Source: JAFGUF01 sp040883315 (lineage in GTDB: Bacteria > Bacillota > Clostridia > Christensenellales > UMGS416). From it: a stretch of 64,000 nt of DNA. A program made the position numbers and the translations under genes. Location: contig JBFLKU010000011.1 of NCBI GenBank assembly GCA_040883315.1, positions 310,001-374,000 of the forward strand, in the 5' to 3' direction. A model generated the notes under the pieces. That model had not been told where the DNA came from and did not search any database. It worked only from the letters and a program-made list of their open reading frames with translations. Below, one piece after another: positions 42,629-52,756 of the stretch (position 1 is its first letter; each line of letters starts with the position of its first letter).

Positions 42629-45600
42629 TTGGACGATCTAAACAAATTTGATTCGATAAAAATAGGTCTTGCTTCACCTCAAAAGATAAGAGAATGGTCT
42701 CATGGTGAAGTGACAAAACCAGAAACTATAAACTACAGAACACTGAAACCCGAACGTGACGGACTGTTCTGTGAAAGAATATTTGGACCATCAAAAGACT
42801 GGGAATGCCACTGCGGAAAATACAAAAGAACCAGACACAAAGGCATTATATGTGACAAATGCGGAGTGGAAGTAACACGTGCAAAAGTGCGCCGCGAAAG
42901 AATGGGACACATAGAGCTGGCAGCTCCTGTGAGCCATATTTGGTATTTCAAAGGAATACCTAGCAGAATGGGATTGCTTTTGGATATGTCACCGAGGCTT
43001 TTGGAAAGAGTTTTATATTTTGCTTCTTTCCTTGTAATAGACCCAGGCGAAACGCCGCTGGAGAAAATGCAGATACTATCAGATGCTGAACATAGAGAAG
43101 CATGTGATGTATATGGAGACTCTTTTAAGGCAGCAATGGGTGCAGAGGCAGTGAAGGAAGTGCTGGCATCTTTGGATTTAGAGCAAATGGCAGCAGAGCT
43201 TCGTGAAGTAATAGACAATTCAACAGGTCAAAAAAGACTAAGAGCAGTTAAAAGACTTGAAGTTGTTGAAGCATTCAGAAAATCCGGCAACAAGCCAGAG
43301 TGGATGATTCTTGATGTTGTTCCAGTTATTCCTCCTGAAATCAGACCAATGGTTCAGCTGGACGGCGGCAGATTTGCAACATCTGACCTGAACGATTTGT
43401 ATCGTAGAGTTATAAACAGAAACAATCGCCTAAAAAGGCTATTGGAGCTGGGAGCACCTGATATTATCGTTAGAAACGAAAAACGCATGCTGCAAGAAGC
43501 CGTTGATGCATTAATAGACAATGGCAGACGTGGACGTGCAGTGACAGGCCCTGGCAATCGTCCTCTGAAATCTTTGTCAGATATGTTAAGAGGTAAGCAA
43601 GGACGTTTCAGACAAAACCTATTAGGAAAGCGTGTTGACTATTCAGGACGTTCAGTTATCGTTGTTGGTCCGGAGCTGAAGCTTCACCAATGCGGACTGC
43701 CAAAGAACATGGCACTTGAGCTGTTTAAGCCATTTGTTATGAAAAGACTGGTAGAGGACGGACATGCACTAAACATAAAGAATGCGAAAAGAATGGTAGA
43801 GAGAGCAAGAGATGAAGTTTGGGATATTCTTGAAGAAGTAATTCAAGGTCATCCAGTTCTTCTAAACCGTGCCCCTACCCTTCACAGACTAGGCATTCAG
43901 GCATTTGAGCCTGTACTTGTAGAAGGCAAAGCATTGAAACTGCATCCTTTGGTATGTACTGCATACAACGCTGACTTCGACGGAGACCAAATGGCTGTTC
44001 ACGTGCCCCTTTCTGTGGAAGCACAGGCAGAGTGCAGATTCCTGATGCTGGCTACAAACAATATTTTGAAGCCTGCTGACGGCAAACCTGTTGTAGCACC
44101 TACACAAGATATGGTTATGGGTGTATACTACATGACCCTAATTAGACCAGGTGCAAAAGGTGAGGGCAAGATATTTTCAAGCCCTGATGAAGCCAAAATG
44201 GCATATGATATCGGAGATATCAGTATCCAAGCTGCAATAAAAGTAAGGATAAAGAAAGAAATAAATGGCGAGGTAAAAAGCCGCATTATAGATACTACCG
44301 TTGGAAGATTGATTTTCAATGAGCCAATTCCTCAGGATTTAGGCTTTGTGAAGAGAAAAACAGAAGACGATATGTTCAAGCTGGAGATAGACGAAGTAGT
44401 TGGCAAAAAGCTTTTAAGCCCTATCGTAGAGAGATGCTACTTCAAGCACGGAAACACAAGAACTGCACAAATGCTGGATGCTATTAAATCAATGGGTTAT
44501 AAGTATTCCACAAGAGCAGCAGTTACAATTTCAGTTTCTGACATTGTAGTACCAAAAGACAAACCAAAACTGATTAAAGCAGCTGATGAACAGGTGCAAA
44601 GAATTGAAGATGCTTTCAATGATGGCTTGATTTCAGAGGAAGAACGCTATGATAGAGTTGTTATGACATGGAAAGAAACAAAAGACAAGATTATCGAGTC
44701 TTTGCTGGCTAACCTAGACGAGTTCAACTCCATCAACATGATGTCAACATCCGGAGCCAGAGGTAACGTTTCACAGATTGGACAGCTGGCAGGTATGCGT
44801 GGATTGATGGCTAACCCATCTGGACGTATTATCGAGGTGCCAATCGTTGCCAACTTCCGTGAAGGTCTGACAGTTTTGGAATTCTTCATTTCTTCACATG
44901 GTACAAGAAAAGGACTGGCAGACACAGCACTGCGTACAGCTGAATCAGGATATTTGACTAGAAGACTGGTTGACGTAGCACAGGATGTAATAATAGTTAG
45001 TGATGACTGCTTCGAAGATAAAGGCGAGACAGTTAGAGGAAATATAGTTCGTGCACTAAGCGACGGACACAGAACTATTGAGTCTTTGACCGAAAGAATC
45101 TGGGGAAGATATGCAGTAAGAGATATAGCTCATCCTGAAACAGGCGAAGTAATCGTTAAGGGAAATGAACTGATAACAAAGATAACAGCTGAGGAAATAG
45201 AAGAAGCCGGCATTGAAGAAGTGGAAATCAGAACTGTATTCACGTGCCGTGACGAGCGTGGTGCATGCGCAAAATGCTACGGTGTAAACCTAGCAACTGG
45301 CGAAAAAGTGCGCATAGGTGATGCTGTTGGAACACTGGCCGCACAAGCTATTGGTGAGCCGGGAACACAGCTGACCATGAGAACGTTCCACACCGGTGGT
45401 GTAGCACAGACTGAAGATATCACACAAGGTTTGCCTCGTGTTGAAGAGCTGTTTGAAGCCAGAAAGCCAAAGGATATGGCTGTAATATCTGAGATAAGCG
45501 GTGAAGTGACAATAAGCGAAGAAAACCCAAGAGATATTACAATATCAAATAAAGACGGCGAAGCAAAAGAATACAGAATACCATTTGGTTCAAGACTAAA

Positions 45601-46186
45601 AGTACACACAGGAGACAAGATAGAGGCCGGCGATCCGCTGACTGTTGGCTCCATAAATCCGCATGATGTACTTAAGATAAAGGGAACATACGGTGTTCAG
45701 GATTATCTTTTGAATGAAGTGCAGACAGTTTACCGTGGTCAAGGTGTTGAAACAGCTGACAAGCACATAGAAGTTATAATGCGCCAAATGATGAGAAAAG
45801 TAAAAATCGAAGAATCCGGCGACACTGAAATGCTACCAGGTTCAATGGTTGATATTTTTGAATTCGAAAGAAACAACGAAAAAGCTATGCTGGAAGACAA
45901 AGAGCCAGCCATTGCTATGCGTGTTCTTTTGGGAATTACAAAAGCATCGTTGGCTACTAACTCATTCCTAGCCGCTGCCGCTTTCCAAGAAACAACAAGA
46001 GTTCTGACTGATGCAGCCATAAAAGGAAAAATCGATCCGCTGGTAGGACTGAAGGAAAACATTATTTTAGGTAAGTTAATTCCATCAGGAACAGGCATTA
46101 AGAAGTACAATAGTGTATCGATTAATACAAAGCAAGCAAAGCATGATGGTATCAACATAGATTCAGATGATATCTATCAGTCGTAA
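42629..46186 (+). CDS. rpoC: RNA polymerase beta' subunit
   Basis: This 1185-residue subunit has the N-terminal zinc site (C-H-C-G then C-D-K-C-G, about 60-85), the Mg2+-binding catalytic motif N-A-D-F-D-G-D-Q-M-A near 450, and the second zinc site (C-F-E-D-K-G, then C-R-D-E-R-G-A-C-A-K-C) near 790-880. The start codon is TTG at 42629, with AAAGGAG 7 bases upstream; no ATG is near the family N-terminus. It follows rpoB by 41 bases. Confidence 0.97.
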   Translation: MDDLNKFDSIKIGLASPQKIREWSHGEVTKPETINYRTLKPERDGLFCERIFGPSKDWECHCGKYKRTRHKGIICDKCGVEVTRAKVRRERMGHIELAAPVSHIWYFKGIPSRMGLLLDMSPRLLERVLYFASFLVIDPGETPLEKMQILSDAEHREACDVYGDSFKAAMGAEAVKEVLASLDLEQMAAELREVIDNSTGQKRLRAVKRLEVVEAFRKSGNKPEWMILDVVPVIPPEIRPMVQLDGGRFATSDLNDLYRRVINRNNRLKRLLELGAPDIIVRNEKRMLQEAVDALIDNGRRGRAVTGPGNRPLKSLSDMLRGKQGRFRQNLLGKRVDYSGRSVIVVGPELKLHQCGLPKNMALELFKPFVMKRLVEDGHALNIKNAKRMVERARDEVWDILEEVIQGHPVLLNRAPTLHRLGIQAFEPVLVEGKALKLHPLVCTAYNADFDGDQMAVHVPLSVEAQAECRFLMLATNNILKPADGKPVVAPTQDMVMGVYYMTLIRPGAKGEGKIFSSPDEAKMAYDIGDISIQAAIKVRIKKEINGEVKSRIIDTTVGRLIFNEPIPQDLGFVKRKTEDDMFKLEIDEVVGKKLLSPIVERCYFKHGNTRTAQMLDAIKSMGYKYSTRAAVTISVSDIVVPKDKPKLIKAADEQVQRIEDAFNDGLISEEERYDRVVMTWKETKDKIIESLLANLDEFNSINMMSTSGARGNVSQIGQLAGMRGLMANPSGRIIEVPIVANFREGLTVLEFFISSHGTRKGLADTALRTAESGYLTRRLVDVAQDVIIVSDDCFEDKGETVRGNIVRALSDGHRTIESLTERIWGRYAVRDIAHPETGEVIVKGNELITKITAEEIEEAGIEEVEIRTVFTCRDERGACAKCYGVNLATGEKVRIGDAVGTLAAQAIGEPGTQLTMRTFHTGGVAQTEDITQGLPRVEELFEARKPKDMAVISEISGEVTISEENPRDITISNKDGEAKEYRIPFGSRLKVHTGDKIEAGDPLTVGSINPHDVLKIKGTYGVQDYLLNEVQTVYRGQGVETADKHIEVIMRQMMRKVKIEESGDTEMLPGSMVDIFEFERNNEKAMLEDKEPAIAMRVLLGITKASLATNSFLAAAAFQETTRVLTDAAIKGKIDPLVGLKENIILGKLIPSGTGIKKYNSVSINTKQAKHDGINIDSDDIYQS

Positions 46187-46212
46187 AAGCTAGTATTTAT
46201 TGGATTAATAAG

Positions 46213-46250
46213 TGTTTGCCTCGGGTATAAATTCTATGCTCGAGGCAGAC
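46213..46250 (+). other. Hairpin after rpoC
   Basis: Arms GTTTGCCTCG and CGAGGCAGAC (one mismatch) enclose a 17-base loop. No T-run follows, so RNA processing or partial termination is possible. Confidence 0.4.
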
Positions 46251-46281
46251 AAAAACATATATTCTGTGCACTTAAAATGCA

Positions 46282-46310
46282 TTGACATAAGGGTTTGCTA
46301 GTGGTAAAAT
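46282..46310 (+). promoter_or_regulatory. Internal promoter before the L7Ae-rpsL genes
   Basis: TTGACA at 46282-46287 and TAAAAT at 46305-46310 are 17 bases apart. It gives the str-type genes (L7Ae, rpsL, rpsG, fusA, tuf) their own transcript. Confidence 0.75.
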
Positions 46311-46412
46311 GTCATAGCGTGTAAAGTTTATGCGTCTTTTTGTGTGTTTAGCTATTCAAAGCAAAAATTAGCGCAAAAAGAATACGAATATACTGGTATT
46401 TGGAGGTATAAA

Positions 46413-46670
46413 GTGAAAGATCTTGATGGTCCGAGTCGAAAGATAGTAGGGACAAAGCAGGTGCTGCGAGCATTAAGATGTAACGAAGTAAAAAAAGTAT
46501 ATATTGCAAGCGATGCGGATGAATCGGTGAAACTTTCAGTTATTGATTCATGCAAAGAGCTGAATGTGGATACGGTAGAAATTACTACTATGCGTGAGCT
46601 GGGCGATGTGTTCGGGATACGTGTGGGGGCAGCTACAGCTGCACTATTAAAAGACAATAATTCTCAATAG
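46413..46670 (+). CDS. L7Ae/L30e-like ribosome-associated RNA-binding protein (YbxF type)
   Basis: This 85-residue protein has the kink-turn-binding L7Ae fold: K-I-V-G-T-K-Q-V-L-R-A-L at the start, K-K-V-Y-I-A-S-D-A-D, then I-T-T-M-R-E-L-G and the C-terminal G-A-A-T-A-A-L-L. In Firmicutes such a gene (ybxF) sits between rpoC and rpsL, as here. GTG 46413 is preceded by GGAGG; the longer frame from 46344 would begin just downstream of the promoter without a ribosome binding site. Confidence 0.92.
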   Translation: MKDLDGPSRKIVGTKQVLRALRCNEVKKVYIASDADESVKLSVIDSCKELNVDTVEITTMRELGDVFGIRVGAATAALLKDNNSQ

Positions 46671-46729
46671 GGTTGTGTTGAGGAATTATATATATAATTA
46701 AATTTATTATAAAAGGAGGTGCGTGACTA

Positions 46730-47104
46730 GTGCCAACAGTGAATCAGATGATCCGCATGGGTCGAGGTTCAAAAGTGAAAAAGAGCAAAGCACCCTTGTT
46801 GGATTCAAATCCACAAAGACGTGGTGTTTGTTTATCAGTAACAACACTGACACCTAAAAAGCCAAACTCTGCATTGCGTAAAATCGCCAGAGTGCGTTTG
46901 ACAAACGGCAGTGAAGGCTGGGCATATATCCCCGGTGTTGGACATAATCTGCAAGAGCACAGCGTTGTGCTTATTAGAGGCGGACGTGTTCGTGACTTGC
47001 CAGGTGTTCGTTACCATATAATTCGCGGTACTCTTGATACATCAGGAGTAGAAGGTCGTATGCAGTCCCGTTCTTGCTACGGTGCAAAACGTCCTAAGAA
47101 ATAA
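46730..47104 (+). CDS. rpsL: 30S ribosomal protein S12
   Basis: This 124-residue decoding-centre protein has the conserved T-P-K-K-P-N-S-A-L-R-K (Lys42 in mature E. coli numbering is retained) and H-N-L-Q-E-H-S-V. The second streptomycin-site lysine is replaced: G-G-R-V-R-D-L-P-G has Arg87. The loop N-G-S-E-G-W-A-Y-I-P-G also departs from the usual G-x-E-V-T-A-Y. The start is GTG 46730 with AAAGGAGG upstream. First of the classical rpsL-rpsG-fusA-tuf block. Confidence 0.97.
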   Translation: MPTVNQMIRMGRGSKVKKSKAPLLDSNPQRRGVCLSVTTLTPKKPNSALRKIARVRLTNGSEGWAYIPGVGHNLQEHSVVLIRGGRVRDLPGVRYHIIRGTLDTSGVEGRMQSRSCYGAKRPKK

Positions 47105-47149
47105 AACAATGATATTCTTTATATAGAATAACCAAAAAAGGAGGTAAAC

Positions 47150-47620
47150 ATGCCAAGGCGTGGAGGAGTCCCAAAGCGTTCTGTGTTGCCAGATCCGATA
47201 TATGGTTCAGTAGTTGTTACGAAACTGATAAACCAAGTAATGTTGGATGGTAAAAGAGGCACTGCACAGAGCATATGCTACGATGCATTTAATATTGTAG
47301 CTGAAAAAAGTGGACGCAATGCATTAGAAGTATTCGAAGAGGCTATGAATAATATCATGCCTGTTCTTGAAGTAAAAGCCCGCAGAGTCGGCGGTAGCAC
47401 ATATCAAGTGCCTATGGAAGTTCGCCCAGAAAGACGTCAAACACTAGGAATACGTTGGATGGTAGAATTTGCGAGAAAAAGAAACGAGCGCACTATGAAA
47501 GAGCGTTTGTCAGGTGAAATACTTGATGCTGCTGCTAGTGCAGGCGGCGCAGTAAAACGTCGTGAGGATACACACCGCATGGCAGATGCAAACAAGGCAT
47601 TTGCGCACTACAGGTGGTAG
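47150..47620 (+). CDS. rpsG: 30S ribosomal protein S7
   Basis: This 156-residue basic protein organises the 16S rRNA head domain. It begins M-P-R-R-G-G and shows L-I-N-Q-V-M-L-D-G-K-R, the V-K-A-R-R-V-G-G-S-T-Y-Q-V-P hairpin and E-D-T-H-R-M-A-D-A-N-K-A-F near the end, all typical. ATG 47150 follows AAAGGAGG. It lies 45 bases after rpsL. Confidence 0.98.
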   Translation: MPRRGGVPKRSVLPDPIYGSVVVTKLINQVMLDGKRGTAQSICYDAFNIVAEKSGRNALEVFEEAMNNIMPVLEVKARRVGGSTYQVPMEVRPERRQTLGIRWMVEFARKRNERTMKERLSGEILDAAASAGGAVKRREDTHRMADANKAFAHYRW

Positions 47621-47680
47621 GAAGAAATAAAAATATATGAGTATGAAAATAGAAAAAACAATTAGAAAGGAGGAAGCATA

Positions 47681-49747
47681 ATGGCAAGACAAGTACCTTT
47701 AGAGAAGACAAGAAATGTTGGAATAATGGCACATATTGATGCTGGTAAGACAACGACAACTGAACGTATACTTTTCTACACAGGTATAGTACATCGCATG
47801 GGTGAAGTTCACGACGGCGGTGCTACAATGGACTGGATGGAACAGGAACAAGAACGTGGTATTACCATCACATCAGCTGCCACCACTACTAACTGGCGTG
47901 AACATAGAATCAATATTATAGACACGCCTGGACACGTGGACTTTACAGTAGAAGTTGAACGCTCCCTCCGTGTATTAGATGGTTCAGTTGCAGTATTTTG
48001 TGCAAAAGGAGGCGTTGAGCCACAGTCTGAAACAGTTTGGAGACAAGCTGACAGATATGGCGTGCCACGCATAGCTTTTGTAAACAAAATGGATATCACA
48101 GGTGCTGATTTTTATAGAGTTGTTGATATGATAAAAACTCGACTAAATGCAAACCCAGTACCAATACAGCTTCCAATAGGTAGTGAAGACGTTTTCAAAG
48201 GAATAGTAGACCTTGTAACAATGAGAGCAGTAGTATATACTGACGACTTGGGAACTACCAGCGAAGATGCAGACATACCTGCAGAATTAATGGAAAAGGC
48301 TGAAGAATACAGACTTCATATGGTAGAAGCTCTGGCAATGACACACGAAGAGCTGCTAGACAAATACCTAGAAGAAGGTGATCTATCAGAAGCGGAAATT
48401 AAGGCTGCACTGCGTGAAGCAACAATAAGCAATGAGATAATCCCTGTATTATGCGGATCAGCATACAAAAACAAAGGCGTACAGCCTGTATTGGATGCAA
48501 TGGTTGACTATTTGCCATCTCCGCTGGATGTACCTGCAATCACAGGTATACACCCTGATACAGAAAAGGAAGACTCTCGCCCAAGCAGCGATGATGAACC
48601 ATTCGCAGCATTAGCATTCAAAATTATGACAGACCCGTATGTAGGAAAGCTGGCTTTCTTCAGAGTTTATTCAGGAAAGTTAGAAACTGGACAAACAGTA
48701 TTTAACTCTACAAAGGGCAAACGTGAAAGAATCGGCCGCATACTAAAGATGCACGCTAATTCACGTGAAGAAGTTCAAGAAGTGAGAGCTGGAGATATCG
48801 CAGCAGCAGTTGGACTGAAATTGGCTACAACAGGCGACACACTGTGTGAAGTAAATAGACCAATTATTTTGGAATCTATGGAATTCCCTGACCCTGTTAT
48901 CAAAGTAGCAATTGAGCCAAAAACAAAGTCTGGTCAGGACAAAATGACAATGGCTTTGGTAAAGCTTGCTGAAGAAGACCCAACATTTAAAACATATACA
49001 GACTCTGAAACAGGACAAACAATAATTGCTGGTATGGGTGAGCTTCACCTTGAGATTATAGTTGACAGACTGCTTCGTGAGTTCAAAGTGGAAGCTAATG
49101 TTGGTGCACCACAGGTATCATACAGAGAAACAATCAGAAAAGCATCAAGAGCAGAGGGCAAATTTGTGCGCCAAAGCGGCGGACGCGGTCAATATGGTCA
49201 TGCAGTAGTAGAGGTAGAGCCTCTACAACCAGGCGAAGGTATTGTATTTGAAGATAAAATCGTCGGTGGAGTTATACCGAAAGAGTATATCGGACCTATT
49301 GAGGCTGGCGTACGTGAAGCAGCAGCAAACGGACCTTTGGGCGGCTACGAAGTAGTAGACGTGAAAATAAAGCTTGTTGATGGTTCATACCACGAAGTGG
49401 ACTCATCTGAGGTAGCATTTAAGGTGGCAGGATCTATGGCATTCCGTAGTGCCTGCACAAAAGCAGACCCTGTGCTTCTAGAGCCTATGATGAGCGTAGA
49501 AGTTGTAATGCCTGAAGAATATTTGGGTGACGTTATGGGATCTCTGTCTTCAAGACGCGGAAACATAGCAGGAATGGACGTAGTAGCAGGATCACAAGTT
49601 GTGAAAGCAAATGTACCATTATCAGAAATGTTCGGATATGCAACATCCTTGCGTTCGCAAACACAAGGGCGCGGAACCTTCTCAATGCAGTTTGCACACT
49701 TTGCACCGGTTCCAAAATCTATTGCAGACGAACTAACAAAAGGATAA
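47681..49747 (+). CDS. fusA: Elongation factor G
   Basis: This 688-residue GTPase translocates the ribosome and acts with RRF in recycling. The G1 motif is A-H-I-D-A-G-K-T-T-T-T, with D-T-P-G-H-V-D-F (G3) and N-K-M-D (G4). Domains II-V follow, including G-G-R-G-Q-Y-G-H in domain IV and the C-terminal S-L-R-S-Q-T-Q-G-R-G. Length and order are normal. ATG 47681 follows AAAGGAGG. Confidence 0.98.
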   Translation: MARQVPLEKTRNVGIMAHIDAGKTTTTERILFYTGIVHRMGEVHDGGATMDWMEQEQERGITITSAATTTNWREHRINIIDTPGHVDFTVEVERSLRVLDGSVAVFCAKGGVEPQSETVWRQADRYGVPRIAFVNKMDITGADFYRVVDMIKTRLNANPVPIQLPIGSEDVFKGIVDLVTMRAVVYTDDLGTTSEDADIPAELMEKAEEYRLHMVEALAMTHEELLDKYLEEGDLSEAEIKAALREATISNEIIPVLCGSAYKNKGVQPVLDAMVDYLPSPLDVPAITGIHPDTEKEDSRPSSDDEPFAALAFKIMTDPYVGKLAFFRVYSGKLETGQTVFNSTKGKRERIGRILKMHANSREEVQEVRAGDIAAAVGLKLATTGDTLCEVNRPIILESMEFPDPVIKVAIEPKTKSGQDKMTMALVKLAEEDPTFKTYTDSETGQTIIAGMGELHLEIIVDRLLREFKVEANVGAPQVSYRETIRKASRAEGKFVRQSGGRGQYGHAVVEVEPLQPGEGIVFEDKIVGGVIPKEYIGPIEAGVREAAANGPLGGYEVVDVKIKLVDGSYHEVDSSEVAFKVAGSMAFRSACTKADPVLLEPMMSVEVVMPEEYLGDVMGSLSSRRGNIAGMDVVAGSQVVKANVPLSEMFGYATSLRSQTQGRGTFSMQFAHFAPVPKSIADELTKG

Positions 49748-49810
49748 TTAACTTTTATAAGTTAATCATAACAATAAAAAATATTTAAACTCTAAGGAGG
49801 ATATAAGGAA

Positions 49811-51022
49811 ATGGCCAAGGCAAAATTTGAAAGAACGAAACCACACGTTAACATCGGAACTATCGGACACGTTGACCATGGTAAAACAACATTGACAGCT
49901 GCCATTACTATGACTTTGGCAAAGTATGGCGGTGCTGAAGCTATGGATTACGCTGACATCGACAAGGCTCCAGAAGAAAAAGAACGTGGAATAACAATCA
50001 ACACAGCTCACGTTGAGTATGAAACTGACAGCCGTCACTATGCTCACGTTGACTGCCCAGGACACGCAGACTATGTTAAAAACATGATAACAGGTGCTGC
50101 ACAAATGGACGGAGCTATCTTAGTTGTTTCAGCAGCAGATGGTCCAATGCCACAAACACGTGAACACATTCTTCTAGCTCACCAAGTTGGTGTTAACTAT
50201 TTGATAGTATTCATGAACAAGACAGACCAAGTTGATGATCCTGAACTATTAGAACTAGTTGAAATGGAAATTCGTGAGCTATTATCAGAATACGAATTCC
50301 CAGGAGACGATATTCCAATCGTAATGGGTTCAGCTTTAAAAGCATTAGAAGCCGCTCAAGCAAGCGATGATCTTAAAGCAGATCCAAACAGCAAATGCAT
50401 ATTTGACTTGATGGAAGCTGTTGACTCATACATCCCAACTCCAGAACGTGCATCAGACCTACCATTCCTAATGCCTGTTGAAGACGTATTCTCAATCACA
50501 GGTCGTGGTACAGTTGCTACAGGTAGAGTTGAGCGTGGTACAGTTAAGGTTCAAGACACAGTAGAAATCGTTGGTTTGGCTGACGAGACTCGTGACGTTG
50601 TTGTTACAGGTGTTGAAATGTTCCGTAAACTGCTAGACCAAGCTATTGCTGGTGACAACATCGGCTGCTTGCTGCGTGGTGTATCAAGAGACGAAATTGA
50701 ACGTGGACAAGTTCTTGCTAAGAAGGGTTCAATCAAACCTCATACAAAGTTCAAAGGCCAAGTATACGTATTGAAAAAGGACGAAGGCGGACGTCACACA
50801 CCATTCTTCAATGGTTACAGACCACAATTCTTCTTCCGTACAACAGACGTTACAGGCTCTATAGCATTGCCAGACGGCGTAGAAATGGTTATGCCTGGTG
50901 ACAACATCGAAATGAAAATCGAATTGATCACACCAATCGCTATCGAGCAAGGTCTACGTTTCGCTATACGTGAAGGCGGACGTACAGTTGGTTCAGGTGC
51001 TGTTGCTTCTATCGACGAGTAA
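49811..51022 (+). CDS. tuf: Elongation factor Tu
   Basis: This 403-residue GTPase delivers aminoacyl-tRNA to the ribosome. It has G-H-V-D-H-G-K-T-T-L-T (G1), D-C-P-G-H-A-D-Y (G3) and N-K-T-D (G4), and domains 2 and 3 with G-R-G-T-V-A-T-G-R-V-E-R-G. A short insertion (S-D-D-L-K-A-D-P-N-S-K, about 180-192) makes it a few residues longer than E. coli EF-Tu. Codon use shifts toward C-ending codons, as expected for very high expression. A strong terminator follows. Confidence 0.98.
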   Translation: MAKAKFERTKPHVNIGTIGHVDHGKTTLTAAITMTLAKYGGAEAMDYADIDKAPEEKERGITINTAHVEYETDSRHYAHVDCPGHADYVKNMITGAAQMDGAILVVSAADGPMPQTREHILLAHQVGVNYLIVFMNKTDQVDDPELLELVEMEIRELLSEYEFPGDDIPIVMGSALKALEAAQASDDLKADPNSKCIFDLMEAVDSYIPTPERASDLPFLMPVEDVFSITGRGTVATGRVERGTVKVQDTVEIVGLADETRDVVVTGVEMFRKLLDQAIAGDNIGCLLRGVSRDEIERGQVLAKKGSIKPHTKFKGQVYVLKKDEGGRHTPFFNGYRPQFFFRTTDVTGSIALPDGVEMVMPGDNIEMKIELITPIAIEQGLRFAIREGGRTVGSGAVASIDE

Positions 51023-51052
51023 TTAGCCTCTAGAACAAATAAGAAATAAAAC

Positions 51053-51089
51053 AAACAGGATGATTGATTTTCAATTGTCCTGTTTTTTT
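51053..51089 (+). terminator. Terminator of the tuf operon
   Basis: A long stem with AAACAGGA/TCCTGTTT and an inner ATTGA/TCAAT pairing is followed by TTTTT. Confidence 0.9.
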
Positions 51090-51115
51090 ATTATTTAATT
51101 TCAAAAAAACAAATG

Positions 51116-51143
51116 TTGATATAAATCCAATATATTGTATAAT
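51116..51143 (+). promoter_or_regulatory. Promoter of the 51173 lipoprotein gene
   Basis: TTGATA at 51116-51121 and TATAAT at 51138-51143 have a 16-base spacer, about 30 bases before the ATG. Confidence 0.65.
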
Positions 51144-51172
51144 ACAGGAGAGTAAATTTTTTGGAGGTAGAC

Positions 51173-52738
51173 ATGAAATTGAACAGACTATTTGTGGTGG
51201 TGTTAGCAGCAACGTTGCTGCTAACAGGCTGCATTCCTTCTGAATATACAAAGGGAATAGATGCAAAAGATTATCCTGAAAAAGACATGCCAGTATATGA
51301 TGATGCAATTATTTTTGAGTATGATGCAGATGATGAAGAAGCGAACATAACATACGGTACAGAGGACAAACTGGACGATGTGATAGAATTTTATCAGGAT
51401 TACTTTGACGACGAAGGCATATCATTAGATGGTGAAAGCGAAGAAGACGATGAATATACAGCAAAAGGCTTTTTTGAAGACTTTGTCTTTGAAATTACTG
51501 CAGGCGAAGCAAAAGGAAAGTATGAAGAAAAACTATTCAAAACCGTTGTTGAGGTGTCAATTGAATTTCTAGATGACGAAGAAATTGAAGAGAGACAAGG
51601 CGGAAATTTAGAGAATGACATAATAGGTTTTTGGGAAGTGATTTCACTTGACTATGGCACAAGCATGGAAGACATCGAAGGATTCGGATTTGCTATGGAA
51701 TTTCTTCCAAATGGTAAAATGGATATGTTCATGTTCTATATTAATGACGGAATGACAGGAAATGACTGGGAAATAAGCAAAGATGGCGAACTAGTATACT
51801 ATGACCCTACTATGCTAGAGAATGTAACAGCACAAGTGAAGATAGAAAAAGACGGCGATGATATTCTTATGTACATTACAGAAGATGACGGAGGGTATGT
51901 GCTGAAAAAGACAGATAAGGACGCTTTTATTGCTTCTGAAGGGGACTATAGTGACATTGATTTATTCGATGACACAGATGATGGAAATAAAATAAAAGTA
52001 CCGACTGTTGATGAAATGGTATTAGTAAATGAAGACGGATATAAAATAACATTGTTAGGGTTTGAGGAAAGCTACTATGGCATTGATATGAAGATTCTAC
52101 TAGAAAATACAACAGAAAAAGAATTAAATGTTGGTACAACTTATGTTATAATAAATGGCTATTCAATGCAAAATTCATATTTACTGGGCTCTGTAGACCC
52201 TAATGCAAAGCTAAACACTTCAATCAGCATATCCGATGACGAGCTGGCACTATGCGATATAGATGAGATTGCAACGATTGAAATGGTGCTGGAAGTTGAA
52301 GATTATTCTACATGGGAGACACTATTTGTTAGTGAGCCAATATCAATAGACACAAAAAGCAATTTTGTTCAAACCTATGATAATAGCGGAATTACGCTGG
52401 CAGAAGAGAACGGACTAAAAATTATCTTTAAAGAATTTTTTGAAGATGATGGAATCTTCGGACCATATGCATTATTTTACGTAGAGAACAATACAGACAA
52501 AGCAGTTACTTTCAGCTGTGACGACGTACAGATGAATGGCTTTATGGTCTCGGGATATATATATGCATCTGTTCAACCGGGCACCAAGGCTGTTATCAAA
52601 TTGACATTCTTCAGTAGTGATTTGGAAGACAACAATATAACCACTATAGAAAGTATTAAACTATCATTTGAGGCGATAGTGACAGACGAGTGGGAATATC
52701 TAATTGATACAGACATCATAGAGCTGCCTATCAACTAA
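51173..52738 (+). CDS. Exported acidic lipoprotein
   Basis: This 521-residue, strongly acidic protein has a lipoprotein signal (lipobox L-T-G-C, Cys20). Three regions follow: about 30-130 with P-V-Y-D-D-A and repeated acidic stretches, similar to small phage- or secretion-associated domains; about 145-250, beginning I-I-G-F-W-E-V and resembling a lipocalin-like sandwich; and 275-521 with two immunoglobulin-like repeats (I-T-L-L-G-F-E-E and I-I-F-K-E-F-F). No catalytic motif is seen. ATG 51173 follows GGAGG. It is transcribed alone. The family is not recognised. Confidence 0.7.
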   Translation: MKLNRLFVVVLAATLLLTGCIPSEYTKGIDAKDYPEKDMPVYDDAIIFEYDADDEEANITYGTEDKLDDVIEFYQDYFDDEGISLDGESEEDDEYTAKGFFEDFVFEITAGEAKGKYEEKLFKTVVEVSIEFLDDEEIEERQGGNLENDIIGFWEVISLDYGTSMEDIEGFGFAMEFLPNGKMDMFMFYINDGMTGNDWEISKDGELVYYDPTMLENVTAQVKIEKDGDDILMYITEDDGGYVLKKTDKDAFIASEGDYSDIDLFDDTDDGNKIKVPTVDEMVLVNEDGYKITLLGFEESYYGIDMKILLENTTEKELNVGTTYVIINGYSMQNSYLLGSVDPNAKLNTSISISDDELALCDIDEIATIEMVLEVEDYSTWETLFVSEPISIDTKSNFVQTYDNSGITLAEENGLKIIFKEFFEDDGIFGPYALFYVENNTDKAVTFSCDDVQMNGFMVSGYIYASVQPGTKAVIKLTFFSSDLEDNNITTIESIKLSFEAIVTDEWEYLIDTDIIELPIN

Positions 52739-52756
52739 AGATATATCAAGCATAAA

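Noticed and set aside
46213..46250. Terminator after rpoC
   Set aside because: The hairpin is good but lacks a T-run, so it was listed only as an unclassified hairpin.
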